Origin: Pseudomonadota bacterium
GTDB taxonomy: Bacteria > Myxococcota > Polyangia > GCA-2747355 > JACKDQ01
Assembly: GCA_030591195.1 (NCBI GenBank)
Contig: JAUVBO010000254.1
Coordinates: 1 to 5,629, forward strand
DNA: 5,629 nt
Direction: 5' to 3'
Shown one piece after another: positions 1-5,629 of the stretch (position 1 is its first letter; each line of letters starts with the position of its first letter). A program made the position numbers and the translations under genes. Under the pieces are notes generated by a model that ran no database searches, was not told the DNA's origin, and saw nothing but the letters and a program-made list of their open reading frames with translations.

Positions 1-1
1 C

Positions 2-823
2 CGGGTCGACGGCGAGCGGCTGCTGCTGCACAGCCGCAATGGCAGGCGGACCGGCGACGGCGAGCGCGAGGCGGCACTCGAGCTCGACCCCGCGATCTTC
101 GAGCGCGTGGTGCAGCGGCGCGAGGTGATCACCCTGCACGACCTGCTCGCCCGCAACGCCGGACAGCAACAGCTCTTCCTCTGCGGGCCGCTCGGCGCGG
201 CAGATCGGGCCGCCGGGGCAGTGCTGGCGGTGGAGCAGCTCGAGTTCCTCCGCTATAGCCCGGCCACCGTGCGGCTGTTCAAGGTGGTGATCGACTGGGC
301 CGCCAGCTCGATCGAGCAGGCGGGCAAGTTCCGCGGCCTGCCCGAGGAGCACCAGCGACTGAAGAACAAGAAGACGCTGATCCGTGCCCAGCGCGCGACC
401 CTCGGCCCTGGCCCCGTCGCGCGCAGCGCCACCGTCGCCGGCGAGGTCAGCGCCGGCGACGCGCCGCGAGTGATGACCGGCGGCGTCTCGCTTCCCGGCG
501 TCTCGCTTTCCGGCGTCTCGCTTTCCGGCGTCTCGCTCCCCGGCGGCCTCAGCAGCGGCCTCGGCGCGCTGATGAGCGAGGCCGAGCAGCAGCTCTTCGG
601 CAGCGAGCCGCCGCCCCCGGACACCGCCGAGTCCGCGCCCGCGGCGGACGGTCTGCACCACCAGCAGACCGAGCTCGACCTCGGCCGGGACCGCGCGGCG
701 CTACAGAATATGCTCAGCGGCGAGCTGCAGATCGCCAATGCCCAGGGCAACCGCTCGCTGACCCGGCTGCTGGCCGAGATCGACAGCTTCCTGACCCATG
801 GCGCGCCGGGGGACGACGCTTGA
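2..823 (+). CDS. pelD: PelD-like GAF-domain regulatory subunit of the Pel polysaccharide synthase, 5'-truncated by the window edge, no GGDEF domain
   Basis: The frame is open from base 2 to the TGA at 821-823 (273 visible residues). The true start lies upstream of the window, and the GTG at 107 is internal to the domain. Visible residues 1 to about 110 look like the second half of the PelD GAF domain: an acidic 'ELDPAIFERVVQ' helix, a 'FLCGPL' strand, 'GAVLAVEQLEFLRYSPATVRLF', and a closing helix ending near 'EQAGKFRG'. In Pseudomonas PelD (about 455 aa) this is followed by a degenerate GGDEF domain with an RxxD I-site that binds c-di-GMP. Here residues 111-273 are instead a basic stretch (about 118-135), an Ala/Gly/Pro/Ser-rich linker with four GVSL[PS] repeats (161-180), and a C-terminal, probably helical segment (about 220-268). 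The assignment rests on GAF resemblance plus the adjacent pelE, pelF and pelG. The N-terminal membrane helices expected of PelD are outside the window. Inferred role: membrane scaffold or regulator of the Pel complex, perhaps not responsive to c-di-GMP. Confidence 0.8.
   Translation, partial: RVDGERLLLHSRNGRRTGDGEREAALELDPAIFERVVQRREVITLHDLLARNAGQQQLFLCGPLGAADRAAGAVLAVEQLEFLRYSPATVRLFKVVIDWAASSIEQAGKFRGLPEEHQRLKNKKTLIRAQRATLGPGPVARSATVAGEVSAGDAPRVMTGGVSLPGVSLSGVSLSGVSLPGGLSSGLGALMSEAEQQLFGSEPPPPDTAESAPAADGLHHQQTELDLGRDRAALQNMLSGELQIANAQGNRSLTRLLAEIDSFLTHGAPGDDA
482..541 (+). repeat. Four tandem 15-bp units inside the pelD-like gene
   Basis: Four consecutive 15-bp units of the form GGCGTCTCGCTTTCC occur at 482-496, 497-511, 512-526 and 527-541. 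Units 2 and 3 are identical; units 1 and 4 differ at one or two positions near the end. The unit length is a multiple of three, so it encodes GVSLP-GVSLS-GVSLS-GVSLP in frame. Copy-number change would lengthen or shorten the linker without breaking the reading frame. Confidence 0.95.
808..813 (+). promoter_or_regulatory. Ribosome-binding site supporting the TTG start of pelE
   Basis: GGGGGA lies 6 nt upstream of the TTG at 820. This purine run is inside the last codons of the pelD-like gene. It supports the TTG that overlaps the upstream stop codon as the real pelE start, consistent with translational coupling. Confidence 0.55.
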
Positions 824-1908
824 AGAGCACCAGCGCACGCACGCTGCTCGCCTTCGCCCTGGTCCTGCCGCTGGCCCTCGGCGCGGAGATCGTCGCCCTG
901 CTCGAGCTGGTTCTCGCGCCGCGACTCGACGGGCTACATGGGCTAGCCCTGGTCGGGCTGCACCTCTTCTCCGCCGTGGCCTTCGCCGAGGCGCTCACCC
1001 TGCGCTACCCTGCCGAGGACCCCGGGGCAGACAGTGCCTGGCGGCTCGGCCTGGTGCTCGCCCTCGGCCTCCCGCTCTTCGGCGCCCTGCTGGTGGCGAT
1101 CGTGGTGCTGCGCCCGCCACGCACGATCCGCGTCAAGCTCGACGACCTCGTCTCGCCGATGGAGTACCGCAAGCAGCAGGCCGAGGCTCAGCTCGCCGCC
1201 GAGGCTGACCACGGGGTAGCCGGCGTGGCGGTGGAGGCGATCGGAGAGGCGCTCAAGGATCAGGACAAGGACAAGCGCCTCGGCGCGGTGGAGGCGCTGC
1301 GAGCCCTCGAGAACCGTGAGGCGGTGGCGATGCTCGGCCAGTCGCTGAAGAACACCGTCTTCGAGGTCCGCTTCCACGCAGTGGAGGCGCTCGCCGGGAT
1401 CAACAAGAAGCACTCGGATCGGATCGCCCAGGCGACCGCAGCGCTCGAGCGCGATCCGACGCCCGACAACCGGATCACCCTCGCTGACGTCTACCACGAC
1501 TACGCCAGCCTCGAGGCCGAGGAGGAGTCGATCCAGCAACACCTCTACCGCAGCGCGGTCAACAGCTACCGCGAGGCGATGAGCCAGGGGGCCCAGCTCG
1601 ACCTGCGGCGGCGGCTGCAGCTCGCCGCTGGCCTGGTGCGCACCGGGTCGCTGCAGCAAGCCTGGCACACTTACCCGGCAGCGCTGGAGCTCGACCCCGA
1701 GAGCTACCAGGCGCTGCTCGGCGTCGCCAAGCTCCAGTTTCGCCAGGGTCAGTTCGATCAGCTGCGCGGGACCTGCCGTCGGATGCTCGACCTCGCCCCC
1801 TCCGAGATCGAGCACCCGGAGGTGCTTCAGCTCTGGACCGGTGGCCCGGCGGACCTGCGGCCCCAAGGGACGCTCGACGTCGGCCTCGGATCAGGAGGCC
1901 GCCGATGA
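820..1908 (+). CDS. pelE: PelE-like membrane protein with HEAT/TPR-type helical repeats
   Basis: This 362-residue protein starts at a TTG that overlaps the pelD stop (TTGA, 4 nt). Hydrophobic segments at about 8-33, 39-61 and 74-98 are followed by a cytosolic-type soluble region. Residues about 130-195 look HEAT-like, with repeated 'AVEAL' helices and conserved R/D positions ('RLGAVEALRALENREAV', 'VRFHAVEALAGI'). Residues about 200-335 look TPR-like, with helices such as 'YRSAVNSYREAM' and 'AWHTYPAALELDPESYQALL' and the typical 'DP' turn. Pseudomonas PelE (about 329 aa) is an inner-membrane protein with TPR repeats that forms a complex with PelD, PelF and PelG; position between pelD and pelF and the matching architecture support the name. 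Sequence identity in this family is low, so the call depends on context. The third hydrophobic segment and the HEAT-like block are larger than I would expect for PelE. Likely role: scaffold linking the PelF glycosyltransferase to the membrane complex. Confidence 0.83.
   Translation: MKSTSARTLLAFALVLPLALGAEIVALLELVLAPRLDGLHGLALVGLHLFSAVAFAEALTLRYPAEDPGADSAWRLGLVLALGLPLFGALLVAIVVLRPPRTIRVKLDDLVSPMEYRKQQAEAQLAAEADHGVAGVAVEAIGEALKDQDKDKRLGAVEALRALENREAVAMLGQSLKNTVFEVRFHAVEALAGINKKHSDRIAQATAALERDPTPDNRITLADVYHDYASLEAEEESIQQHLYRSAVNSYREAMSQGAQLDLRRRLQLAAGLVRTGSLQQAWHTYPAALELDPESYQALLGVAKLQFRQGQFDQLRGTCRRMLDLAPSEIEHPEVLQLWTGGPADLRPQGTLDVGLGSGGRR
1893..1898 (+). promoter_or_regulatory. Consensus Shine-Dalgarno for pelF
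   Basis: A perfect AGGAGG ends 6 nt before the ATG at 1905. It lies inside the 3' end of pelE and favours ATG 1905 over the in-frame ATG at 1929, which has only a weak GAGG (1917-1920) before it. Confidence 0.8.
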
Positions 1909-3467
1909 GCTCGCGCGAGGCGCCACCGATGGCTGACGTCTGCTTGATCCTCGAGGGGACCTACCCCTTCGTCACCGGGGGGGTCTCGAGCTGGGTCCAC
2001 GACCTGATCCGAGGCATGCCCGAGGTCAGCTTCGCGCTGATGCACATCTCCGGCTCGCGCAAGCTGTCGCAGAAGCCGCGCTACGAGCTCCCGCCGAACG
2101 TCGTCAGCTTCCTCGAGGTCTTCGTCCACGACCCGGTGGTCCACCCGGACCGCTGCCGTCGGTGGACCATCGGTCGCGCCCGTCGGCTATGGAAGACCAT
2201 CGACGCCTTCCACAGTCGGCCGCTGGATCACAAGCTCGAGCCCTTCGGCACGATGCTCGAGCGGCTGGTGCGGCCGTCCCAGCGGGTGCTGAACACCGCC
2301 GACCTGCTGCTCTCGCGCCGCTCGTGGCGCTACCTGGTCGCGACCTACCAGCGCCGCAACCCCTCCGGGTCCTTCATCGACTTCTTCTGGACCTGGCGCG
2401 CGGTGCACATGCCGATCTTCCAGATCCTCAACGCCGAGACCCCACCGGCCCGGCTCTACCACCTGGTCAGCACCGGCTACGCCGGGCTGGCAGGCATCGT
2501 CGCCAAGCTGCGCACCGGCCGCCCGCTGCTCCTCTCGGAGCACGGGATCTACGTCAAGGAACGCAAGATCGAGATCAACCGGGCCGACTGGATCTGGTCC
2601 GAGCCCGAGCGGGTGGTCACGGTCAAGACCTCCCCGGGCGTGCTGAAGGAGATCTGGATCGACAACTTCCTCACCCTCGGCAAGCTCTGCTACGACCACT
2701 GCGACGAGATCATCACCCTCTACGGCGGCAACCAGCAGCTCCAGATCGAGTTCGGCGCCAAGCCCGACCGGCTGCGGGTGATCCCCAACGGGGTCAAGAT
2801 GGAGATCTTCGGTCCCCTGCGGGACGTGCCGCGGCCCGACGACGGCGTGCGGCGGATCGGCTTCGTCGGCCGGGTAGTGCCGATCAAGGACGTCAAGTGC
2901 TTGATCAAGGCCTGCAAGCTCTGCGCCGATCGGGTCGACCAGCCGATCGAGTTCATGATCCTCGGGCCGACCGACGAGGACCAGCAGTACTTCAAGGAGT
3001 GCCAGACGCTGGTGGAGATGCTCGGTCTGCAGGACCAGATCAAGTTCTACGGCCGGGTCAACGTGCGCGAGTACTACCCGAAGCTCGACGTCTTCGTGCT
3101 GACCTCGATCAGCGAGGGGCAACCGCTGACGATCCTCGAGGCTGCCTGCGCCGGCGTGCCGACGGTGGCCTCCGACGTCGGCAGCTGCTCGGAGCTGCTG
3201 CTCGGCCGCACCGACGAGGACCGGGCCATCGGGCCGAGCGGGATCATCACCAACATCGGGTCACCCGCCGAGACCGGCGCCGCCCTCGCGCGACTGCTCG
3301 AAGACGAAGCGCTCCGCCAGCGGATGATCGACGCGGGGTTCAAGCGGATCGAGGCCTATTACCGTCAGACCAAGGTGATCAGCGACTACCAGCAGATCTA
3401 CCAGCGCTGGCGAGGCCAGCGCGGCGGACGCCCGGGAACCGACGCCCAGCGGGCCGTGGCGGGCTGA
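1905..3467 (+). CDS. pelF: PelF, cytosolic GT4-family glycosyltransferase that polymerises the Pel polysaccharide
   Basis: This 520-residue GT-B glycosyltransferase is close to the length of Pseudomonas PelF (about 507 aa). The N-terminal signature 'ADVCLILEGTYPFVTGGVSSW' (residues 10-30) is characteristic of PelF and contains the Gly-Gly loop near the active site. Further GT4 features are 'SEHGIYVKER' with H213, 'IPNGV' at 293-297 opening the C-terminal Rossmann domain, 'GFVGRVVPIKD' at 319-329 with R323 and K328 (usual nucleotide-diphosphate contacts), and the EX7E motif at E404/E412 ('EGQPLTILE'). In characterised systems PelF uses a UDP-N-acetylhexosamine and works in the cytosol with PelD, PelE and PelG at the inner membrane. 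The ATG at 1905 forms an ATGA overlap with the pelE stop and follows a perfect AGGAGG; the conserved region begins one residue after the alternative ATG at 1929, so eight extra N-terminal residues are the only uncertainty. All expected motifs are intact, so the enzyme is probably active. Confidence 0.97.
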   Translation: MSSREAPPMADVCLILEGTYPFVTGGVSSWVHDLIRGMPEVSFALMHISGSRKLSQKPRYELPPNVVSFLEVFVHDPVVHPDRCRRWTIGRARRLWKTIDAFHSRPLDHKLEPFGTMLERLVRPSQRVLNTADLLLSRRSWRYLVATYQRRNPSGSFIDFFWTWRAVHMPIFQILNAETPPARLYHLVSTGYAGLAGIVAKLRTGRPLLLSEHGIYVKERKIEINRADWIWSEPERVVTVKTSPGVLKEIWIDNFLTLGKLCYDHCDEIITLYGGNQQLQIEFGAKPDRLRVIPNGVKMEIFGPLRDVPRPDDGVRRIGFVGRVVPIKDVKCLIKACKLCADRVDQPIEFMILGPTDEDQQYFKECQTLVEMLGLQDQIKFYGRVNVREYYPKLDVFVLTSISEGQPLTILEAACAGVPTVASDVGSCSELLLGRTDEDRAIGPSGIITNIGSPAETGAALARLLEDEALRQRMIDAGFKRIEAYYRQTKVISDYQQIYQRWRGQRGGRPGTDAQRAVAG

Positions 3468-3468
3468 C

Positions 3469-3474
3469 GGGAGG
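3469..3474 (+). promoter_or_regulatory. Ribosome-binding site of pelG
   Basis: GGGAGG begins just after the pelF stop (TGA 3465-3467) and sits 9 nt before the pelG ATG at 3484. The short pelF-pelG gap therefore holds little besides this site, with no room for a terminator or separate promoter. Confidence 0.75.
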
Positions 3475-3483
3475 ACGGGATCG

Positions 3484-4965
3484 ATGGCAGGCATCGGCTT
3501 CGAGCTCAGGCGGATCCTCGCGGAGGACACCTACACCAGCATGGTCAAGGGGTACCTCTACGCGACGGTGATCTCGGCCGGCCCCTGGCTGATGTCGGTG
3601 CTCAGCCTCGCCGCCCTCGGCCTCTACACCATCTCCTTCCTCGGCTTCGAAGAGCGGCAGCTCTTCTCCTCGACGGTGGTCTACATCTACGCTGGCTCCC
3701 TCGTCGGCACCGGGCTGACCCAGATGCTGATCACCCGCTACCTCTCGGACCGCCTCTACCAGGGCGAGCGCGAGGTGATCGCCGAGGCCTTCGTCCCGGT
3801 GGTGATCACCACCCTGGCGGTCCAGTTGCCGATGGTGACGCTCGGCCTCTGGGGCAGCACGCTGCCGCCGGCCTATCAGATCTGCGCCGCGGCGACGTTC
3901 CTCACCGTCAGCCTCGTCTGGCAGCTGATGATCTTCCTCTCAGCCTCCCGCGACTACCTGGCGATCGTCATCTCCTTCGGCCTCGGCGGCGCGGTCAGCG
4001 TCGCCGGCGGGTTGCTCTGGGGCAAGGCCCACGGGGTCACTGGCTATATCGCCGGCTTCGGGCTCGGCCAGTTCTGCACCCTCGCCCTGCTGGCACTGAA
4101 GCTCGCGCGCGAGTTCGGCATGCCGACGCGGTGGGACTGGGGGTTCCTCGGCTACGCCCGCCGCTACCCCCAGCTGATCGGCATCGGCCTGTTCTATAAC
4201 TTGAGCATCTGGATCGACAAGGTCCAGTTCGGTCTCTCGGAGTACGGCCGCCTGACCGCCGGGCGCTTCCCGACCTACACCCACTACGACAGCTCGATGT
4301 TCCTCGCCTTCGCCTCGATGGCGCCCTCGATGGCGCTGTTCCTCGCCCGCACCGAGACCGACTTCGCCGAGGTCTACAAGCGCTACTACGACGACATCTT
4401 CTTCCGGCGGCCCTACAGCCGGATCATCGAGTCGAGGCGGGCGATGACCGCCGTGCTCAAGCGATCGTTCCTCGACCTGGTCAAGGTCCAGGGGTTGCTG
4501 ACCTTCGTGCTGATCTACTTCGCCGACGACATCCTCCGCGCGCGGGAGCTGCCCTACAGCCAGACGTCGATCTTCCGCTTCGCCCTGCTCGGCGCGCTGA
4601 TGCAGGTGCTGATGCTCTTCATCCACATCATCCTGCTCTACTTCGACCTGCGGGGGACCGTGCTGGGGCTGACGTCGTTCTTCCTGCTGGCCAACGTGGT
4701 GCTGACCCAGCTCTCGATCGCCGGCGGCTTCGCCTACTACGGCGCCGGGTTCGCCACCGCGTGCCTGCTCGGCCTCGCCGCGTCGGTGGCCCTGCTCTAC
4801 CGGCGAGTCGCCGACCTCGAGTACATCACCTTCGCCAAGCGGAAGATCGTCGGCCAGGTCCGCGCCTCGCGCCGCGACCGGGCCCGACCCGGCGGGATGT
4901 ACGGCCGCTACCTTCCGTGTCCGAATCAACCCCAGGCGACCCCGGAGAAAGGCGCCGATGGCTGA
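3484..4965 (+). CDS. pelG: PelG, multi-spanning inner-membrane transporter of the Pel polysaccharide (MOP/flippase superfamily)
   Basis: This 493-residue protein begins with 'MAGIGFELRRIL', the hallmark N-terminus of PelG, followed by 'VISAGPWLMSVL' in the first membrane helix. Hydrophobic segments can be placed at about 25-50, 62-84, 102-123, 134-155, 158-180, 184-207, 229-246, 272-298, 335-352, 365-387, 393-420 and 421-440. That gives about 12 helices, as known for PelG in the polysaccharide-transporter branch of the MOP superfamily. It is thought to move the growing PelF product across the inner membrane. A loop between helices about 8 and 9 (300-335) is rich in Tyr, Arg and Asp ('YKRYYDDIFFRRPYSRI'). 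The protein is longer than Pseudomonas PelG (about 456 aa), mainly through a basic, Pro/Gly-rich tail from about 451. ATG 3484 is preceded by GGGAGG; the 3' end overlaps the next gene by 8 nt. Confidence 0.97.
   Translation: MAGIGFELRRILAEDTYTSMVKGYLYATVISAGPWLMSVLSLAALGLYTISFLGFEERQLFSSTVVYIYAGSLVGTGLTQMLITRYLSDRLYQGEREVIAEAFVPVVITTLAVQLPMVTLGLWGSTLPPAYQICAAATFLTVSLVWQLMIFLSASRDYLAIVISFGLGGAVSVAGGLLWGKAHGVTGYIAGFGLGQFCTLALLALKLAREFGMPTRWDWGFLGYARRYPQLIGIGLFYNLSIWIDKVQFGLSEYGRLTAGRFPTYTHYDSSMFLAFASMAPSMALFLARTETDFAEVYKRYYDDIFFRRPYSRIIESRRAMTAVLKRSFLDLVKVQGLLTFVLIYFADDILRARELPYSQTSIFRFALLGALMQVLMLFIHIILLYFDLRGTVLGLTSFFLLANVVLTQLSIAGGFAYYGAGFATACLLGLAASVALLYRRVADLEYITFAKRKIVGQVRASRRDRARPGGMYGRYLPCPNQPQATPEKGADG
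4944..4952 (+). promoter_or_regulatory. Ribosome-binding region of the downstream lipoprotein gene
   Basis: GGAGAAAGG precedes the ATG at 4958 by 5 nt (10 nt from the GGAG part). It is embedded in the last codons of pelG. Together with the 8-nt overlap it supports ATG 4958 as the start and suggests coupled translation with pelG. Confidence 0.6.
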
Positions 4966-5629
4966 GAGACCGCAGACGCTGCGCCGCTGGCGGAGCGTCC
5001 TTGTTTGCGTCCTGGTGCTGGTTCACGCCAGCTGCGCCGGGCGCGGCCGACGCGCCGCGCGTCCCGACGAGAGCACCGCCACGGCCCGGGGTCGGCTGAC
5101 CTACACCGAGCGCAGCGGCGCCAACCTCTACCTCGAGCTCGAGACGGCTGATGGACAGACGGTCGGCGTGGAGCTCCTGCCGGCGGTGGCTCGGACGGTG
5201 GCCAACTCGCTGCGCCAAGGGATGCTACTCACCGCCAGCGGCCACCGCACGCCGGGCGACGGATCGGTGGCCTTCGTCATCGAGGTCCGCGACCCGACGG
5301 GGCTTCGTCGCCCGCCGCCGCTCGAAGGAGCCAGCGCGGGCCGGGCCAGGCTCCTGCCCCTCGCCCTCGCCGACGACCACCAGCTGCCGCGCTATCAGCT
5401 GACGTCCATCGCCGCGATCGGCCTCTGGCCGCCCCAGCCGGAGAGCAAGCTGCAGCAGCGGATCGACGCCGCCCGCCTCGACCGCACCGGGCTGCTGGTG
5501 ATCGACACCGGCCTCACCGAGCTGCACCGCGCCTACCTGAAGCCCGCTCCCTACCTGCAGGTGATCGAGCGCGCGGCCCGTCGCGCCCGGGCTGCCGGCA
5601 TCGACGCCGCCTTCTACCTCCCCGCCTTC
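4958..5629 (+). CDS. Predicted lipoprotein of unknown function in the pel operon, 3'-truncated by the window edge
   Basis: The frame is open from ATG 4958 to the window end (224 codons, no stop), overlapping the pelG stop by 8 nt. The N-terminus looks like a lipoprotein signal: an Arg-rich n-region ('RPQTLRRWR'), a hydrophobic stretch at 13-22, then 'VHASC' with Cys26 as the likely lipidation site. The lipobox is imperfect, with His at -3. Residues about 44-113 are beta-rich with regular alternation ('LYLELETADGQTVGVEL', 'MLLTASG', 'VAFVIEVRDP'), resembling an OB-fold. From about 146 a new domain begins: strands 'SIAAIGLW' (150-157), 'GLLVIDTGL' (178-186) and 'AGIDAAFYLPAF' (213-224), separated by helices. 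This pattern would fit the first units of a beta/alpha barrel such as a glycoside-hydrolase-like domain, but that is inference. I do not recognise the family. Its position suggests a periplasmic or outer-membrane role in Pel modification or export, replacing or assisting PelA or PelC. Confidence 0.75.
   Translation, partial: MAERPQTLRRWRSVLVCVLVLVHASCAGRGRRAARPDESTATARGRLTYTERSGANLYLELETADGQTVGVELLPAVARTVANSLRQGMLLTASGHRTPGDGSVAFVIEVRDPTGLRRPPPLEGASAGRARLLPLALADDHQLPRYQLTSIAAIGLWPPQPESKLQQRIDAARLDRTGLLVIDTGLTELHRAYLKPAPYLQVIERAARRARAAGIDAAFYLPAF

Noticed and set aside
47..58. RxxD motif (R16-T-G-D19 of the visible pelD product), possible c-di-GMP I-site
   Set aside because: It lies in or before the GAF domain in a polar loop, not in a GGDEF context, and a four-residue motif is expected by chance in such Arg/Asp-rich sequence.
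107..109. GTG as the start codon of the first gene
   Set aside because: The frame is open to the window's left edge and the residues encoded before 107 look like continuing GAF-domain sequence, so the gene begins outside the window.
482..541. CRISPR-like or mobile-element repeat
   Set aside because: The units are directly adjacent without spacers, are only 15 bp, and lie in frame within a coding region. No transposase or terminal inverted repeats are visible anywhere in the window.
943..1866. Long minus-strand open frame (307 codons) opposite pelE
   Set aside because: It is a mirror of GC-rich codon usage in pelE. The translation is a biased Leu/Val/Arg/Glu/His composition with no recognisable domain, and pelE on the other strand is well supported.
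2187..3122. Long minus-strand open frame (311 codons) opposite pelF
   Set aside because: Low-complexity Asp/Val/Leu/His-rich translation, fully contained in the antisense of a gene with intact GT4 motifs.
2162..3571. 469-codon plus-strand frame overlapping pelF
   Set aside because: Arg/Ala/Asp/Pro-rich nonsense composition in an alternative frame of pelF; it has no motif and ends inside pelG.
3940..4929. Long minus-strand open frame (329 codons) opposite pelG
   Set aside because: Extremely Glu/Gln/Gly/His-rich translation typical of an antisense shadow of a high-GC membrane-protein gene.
4761..5099. Plus-strand 112-codon frame spanning the pelG end and the lipoprotein start
   Set aside because: Arg/Pro-rich translation without a ribosome-binding site argument; both overlapping frames have better support (PelG helices; lipoprotein signal).

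Overview
The window is a single densely packed plus-strand operon segment from a high-GC Gram-negative bacterium. Its strong G/C preference at third codon positions suggests a deltaproteobacterial/myxobacterial-type genome. This taxonomic guess rests on composition and gene arrangement only; no marker gene is present. The genes match the inner-membrane synthase/export module of the Pel exopolysaccharide system, in the order pelD-pelE-pelF-pelG. They are followed by a predicted lipoprotein gene that runs off the right edge.

Layout: positions 2-823 hold the 3' part of a pelD-like gene. It has a GAF domain and then a long low-complexity tail, in place of the degenerate GGDEF domain of Pseudomonas PelD. 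Positions 820-1908 hold pelE (membrane segments plus HEAT/TPR-like helical repeats). Positions 1905-3467 hold pelF (GT4 glycosyltransferase). Positions 3484-4965 hold pelG (multi-spanning MOP-type transporter). Positions 4958-5629 hold the start of a predicted lipoprotein with a beta-rich N-terminal domain and the beginning of what looks like a beta/alpha domain. Three of the four junctions overlap by 4-8 nt and the fourth is a 15-nt gap. Every start is preceded by a purine-rich ribosome-binding site. No promoter, terminator or RNA gene is visible, so this is the interior of one transcription unit.

How the genes work together: in characterised Pel systems, PelF polymerises an N-acetylhexosamine polymer from a UDP-sugar, PelG moves it across the inner membrane, and PelD and PelE are membrane scaffold/regulatory subunits of the same complex. 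PelD normally senses c-di-GMP. The most interesting features are the apparent loss of PelD's GGDEF/I-site module, the tandem pentapeptide repeat in its replacement tail, a PelE enlarged with a HEAT-like block, and the unfamiliar lipoprotein in the position where the periplasmic/outer-membrane part of the pathway would be expected.
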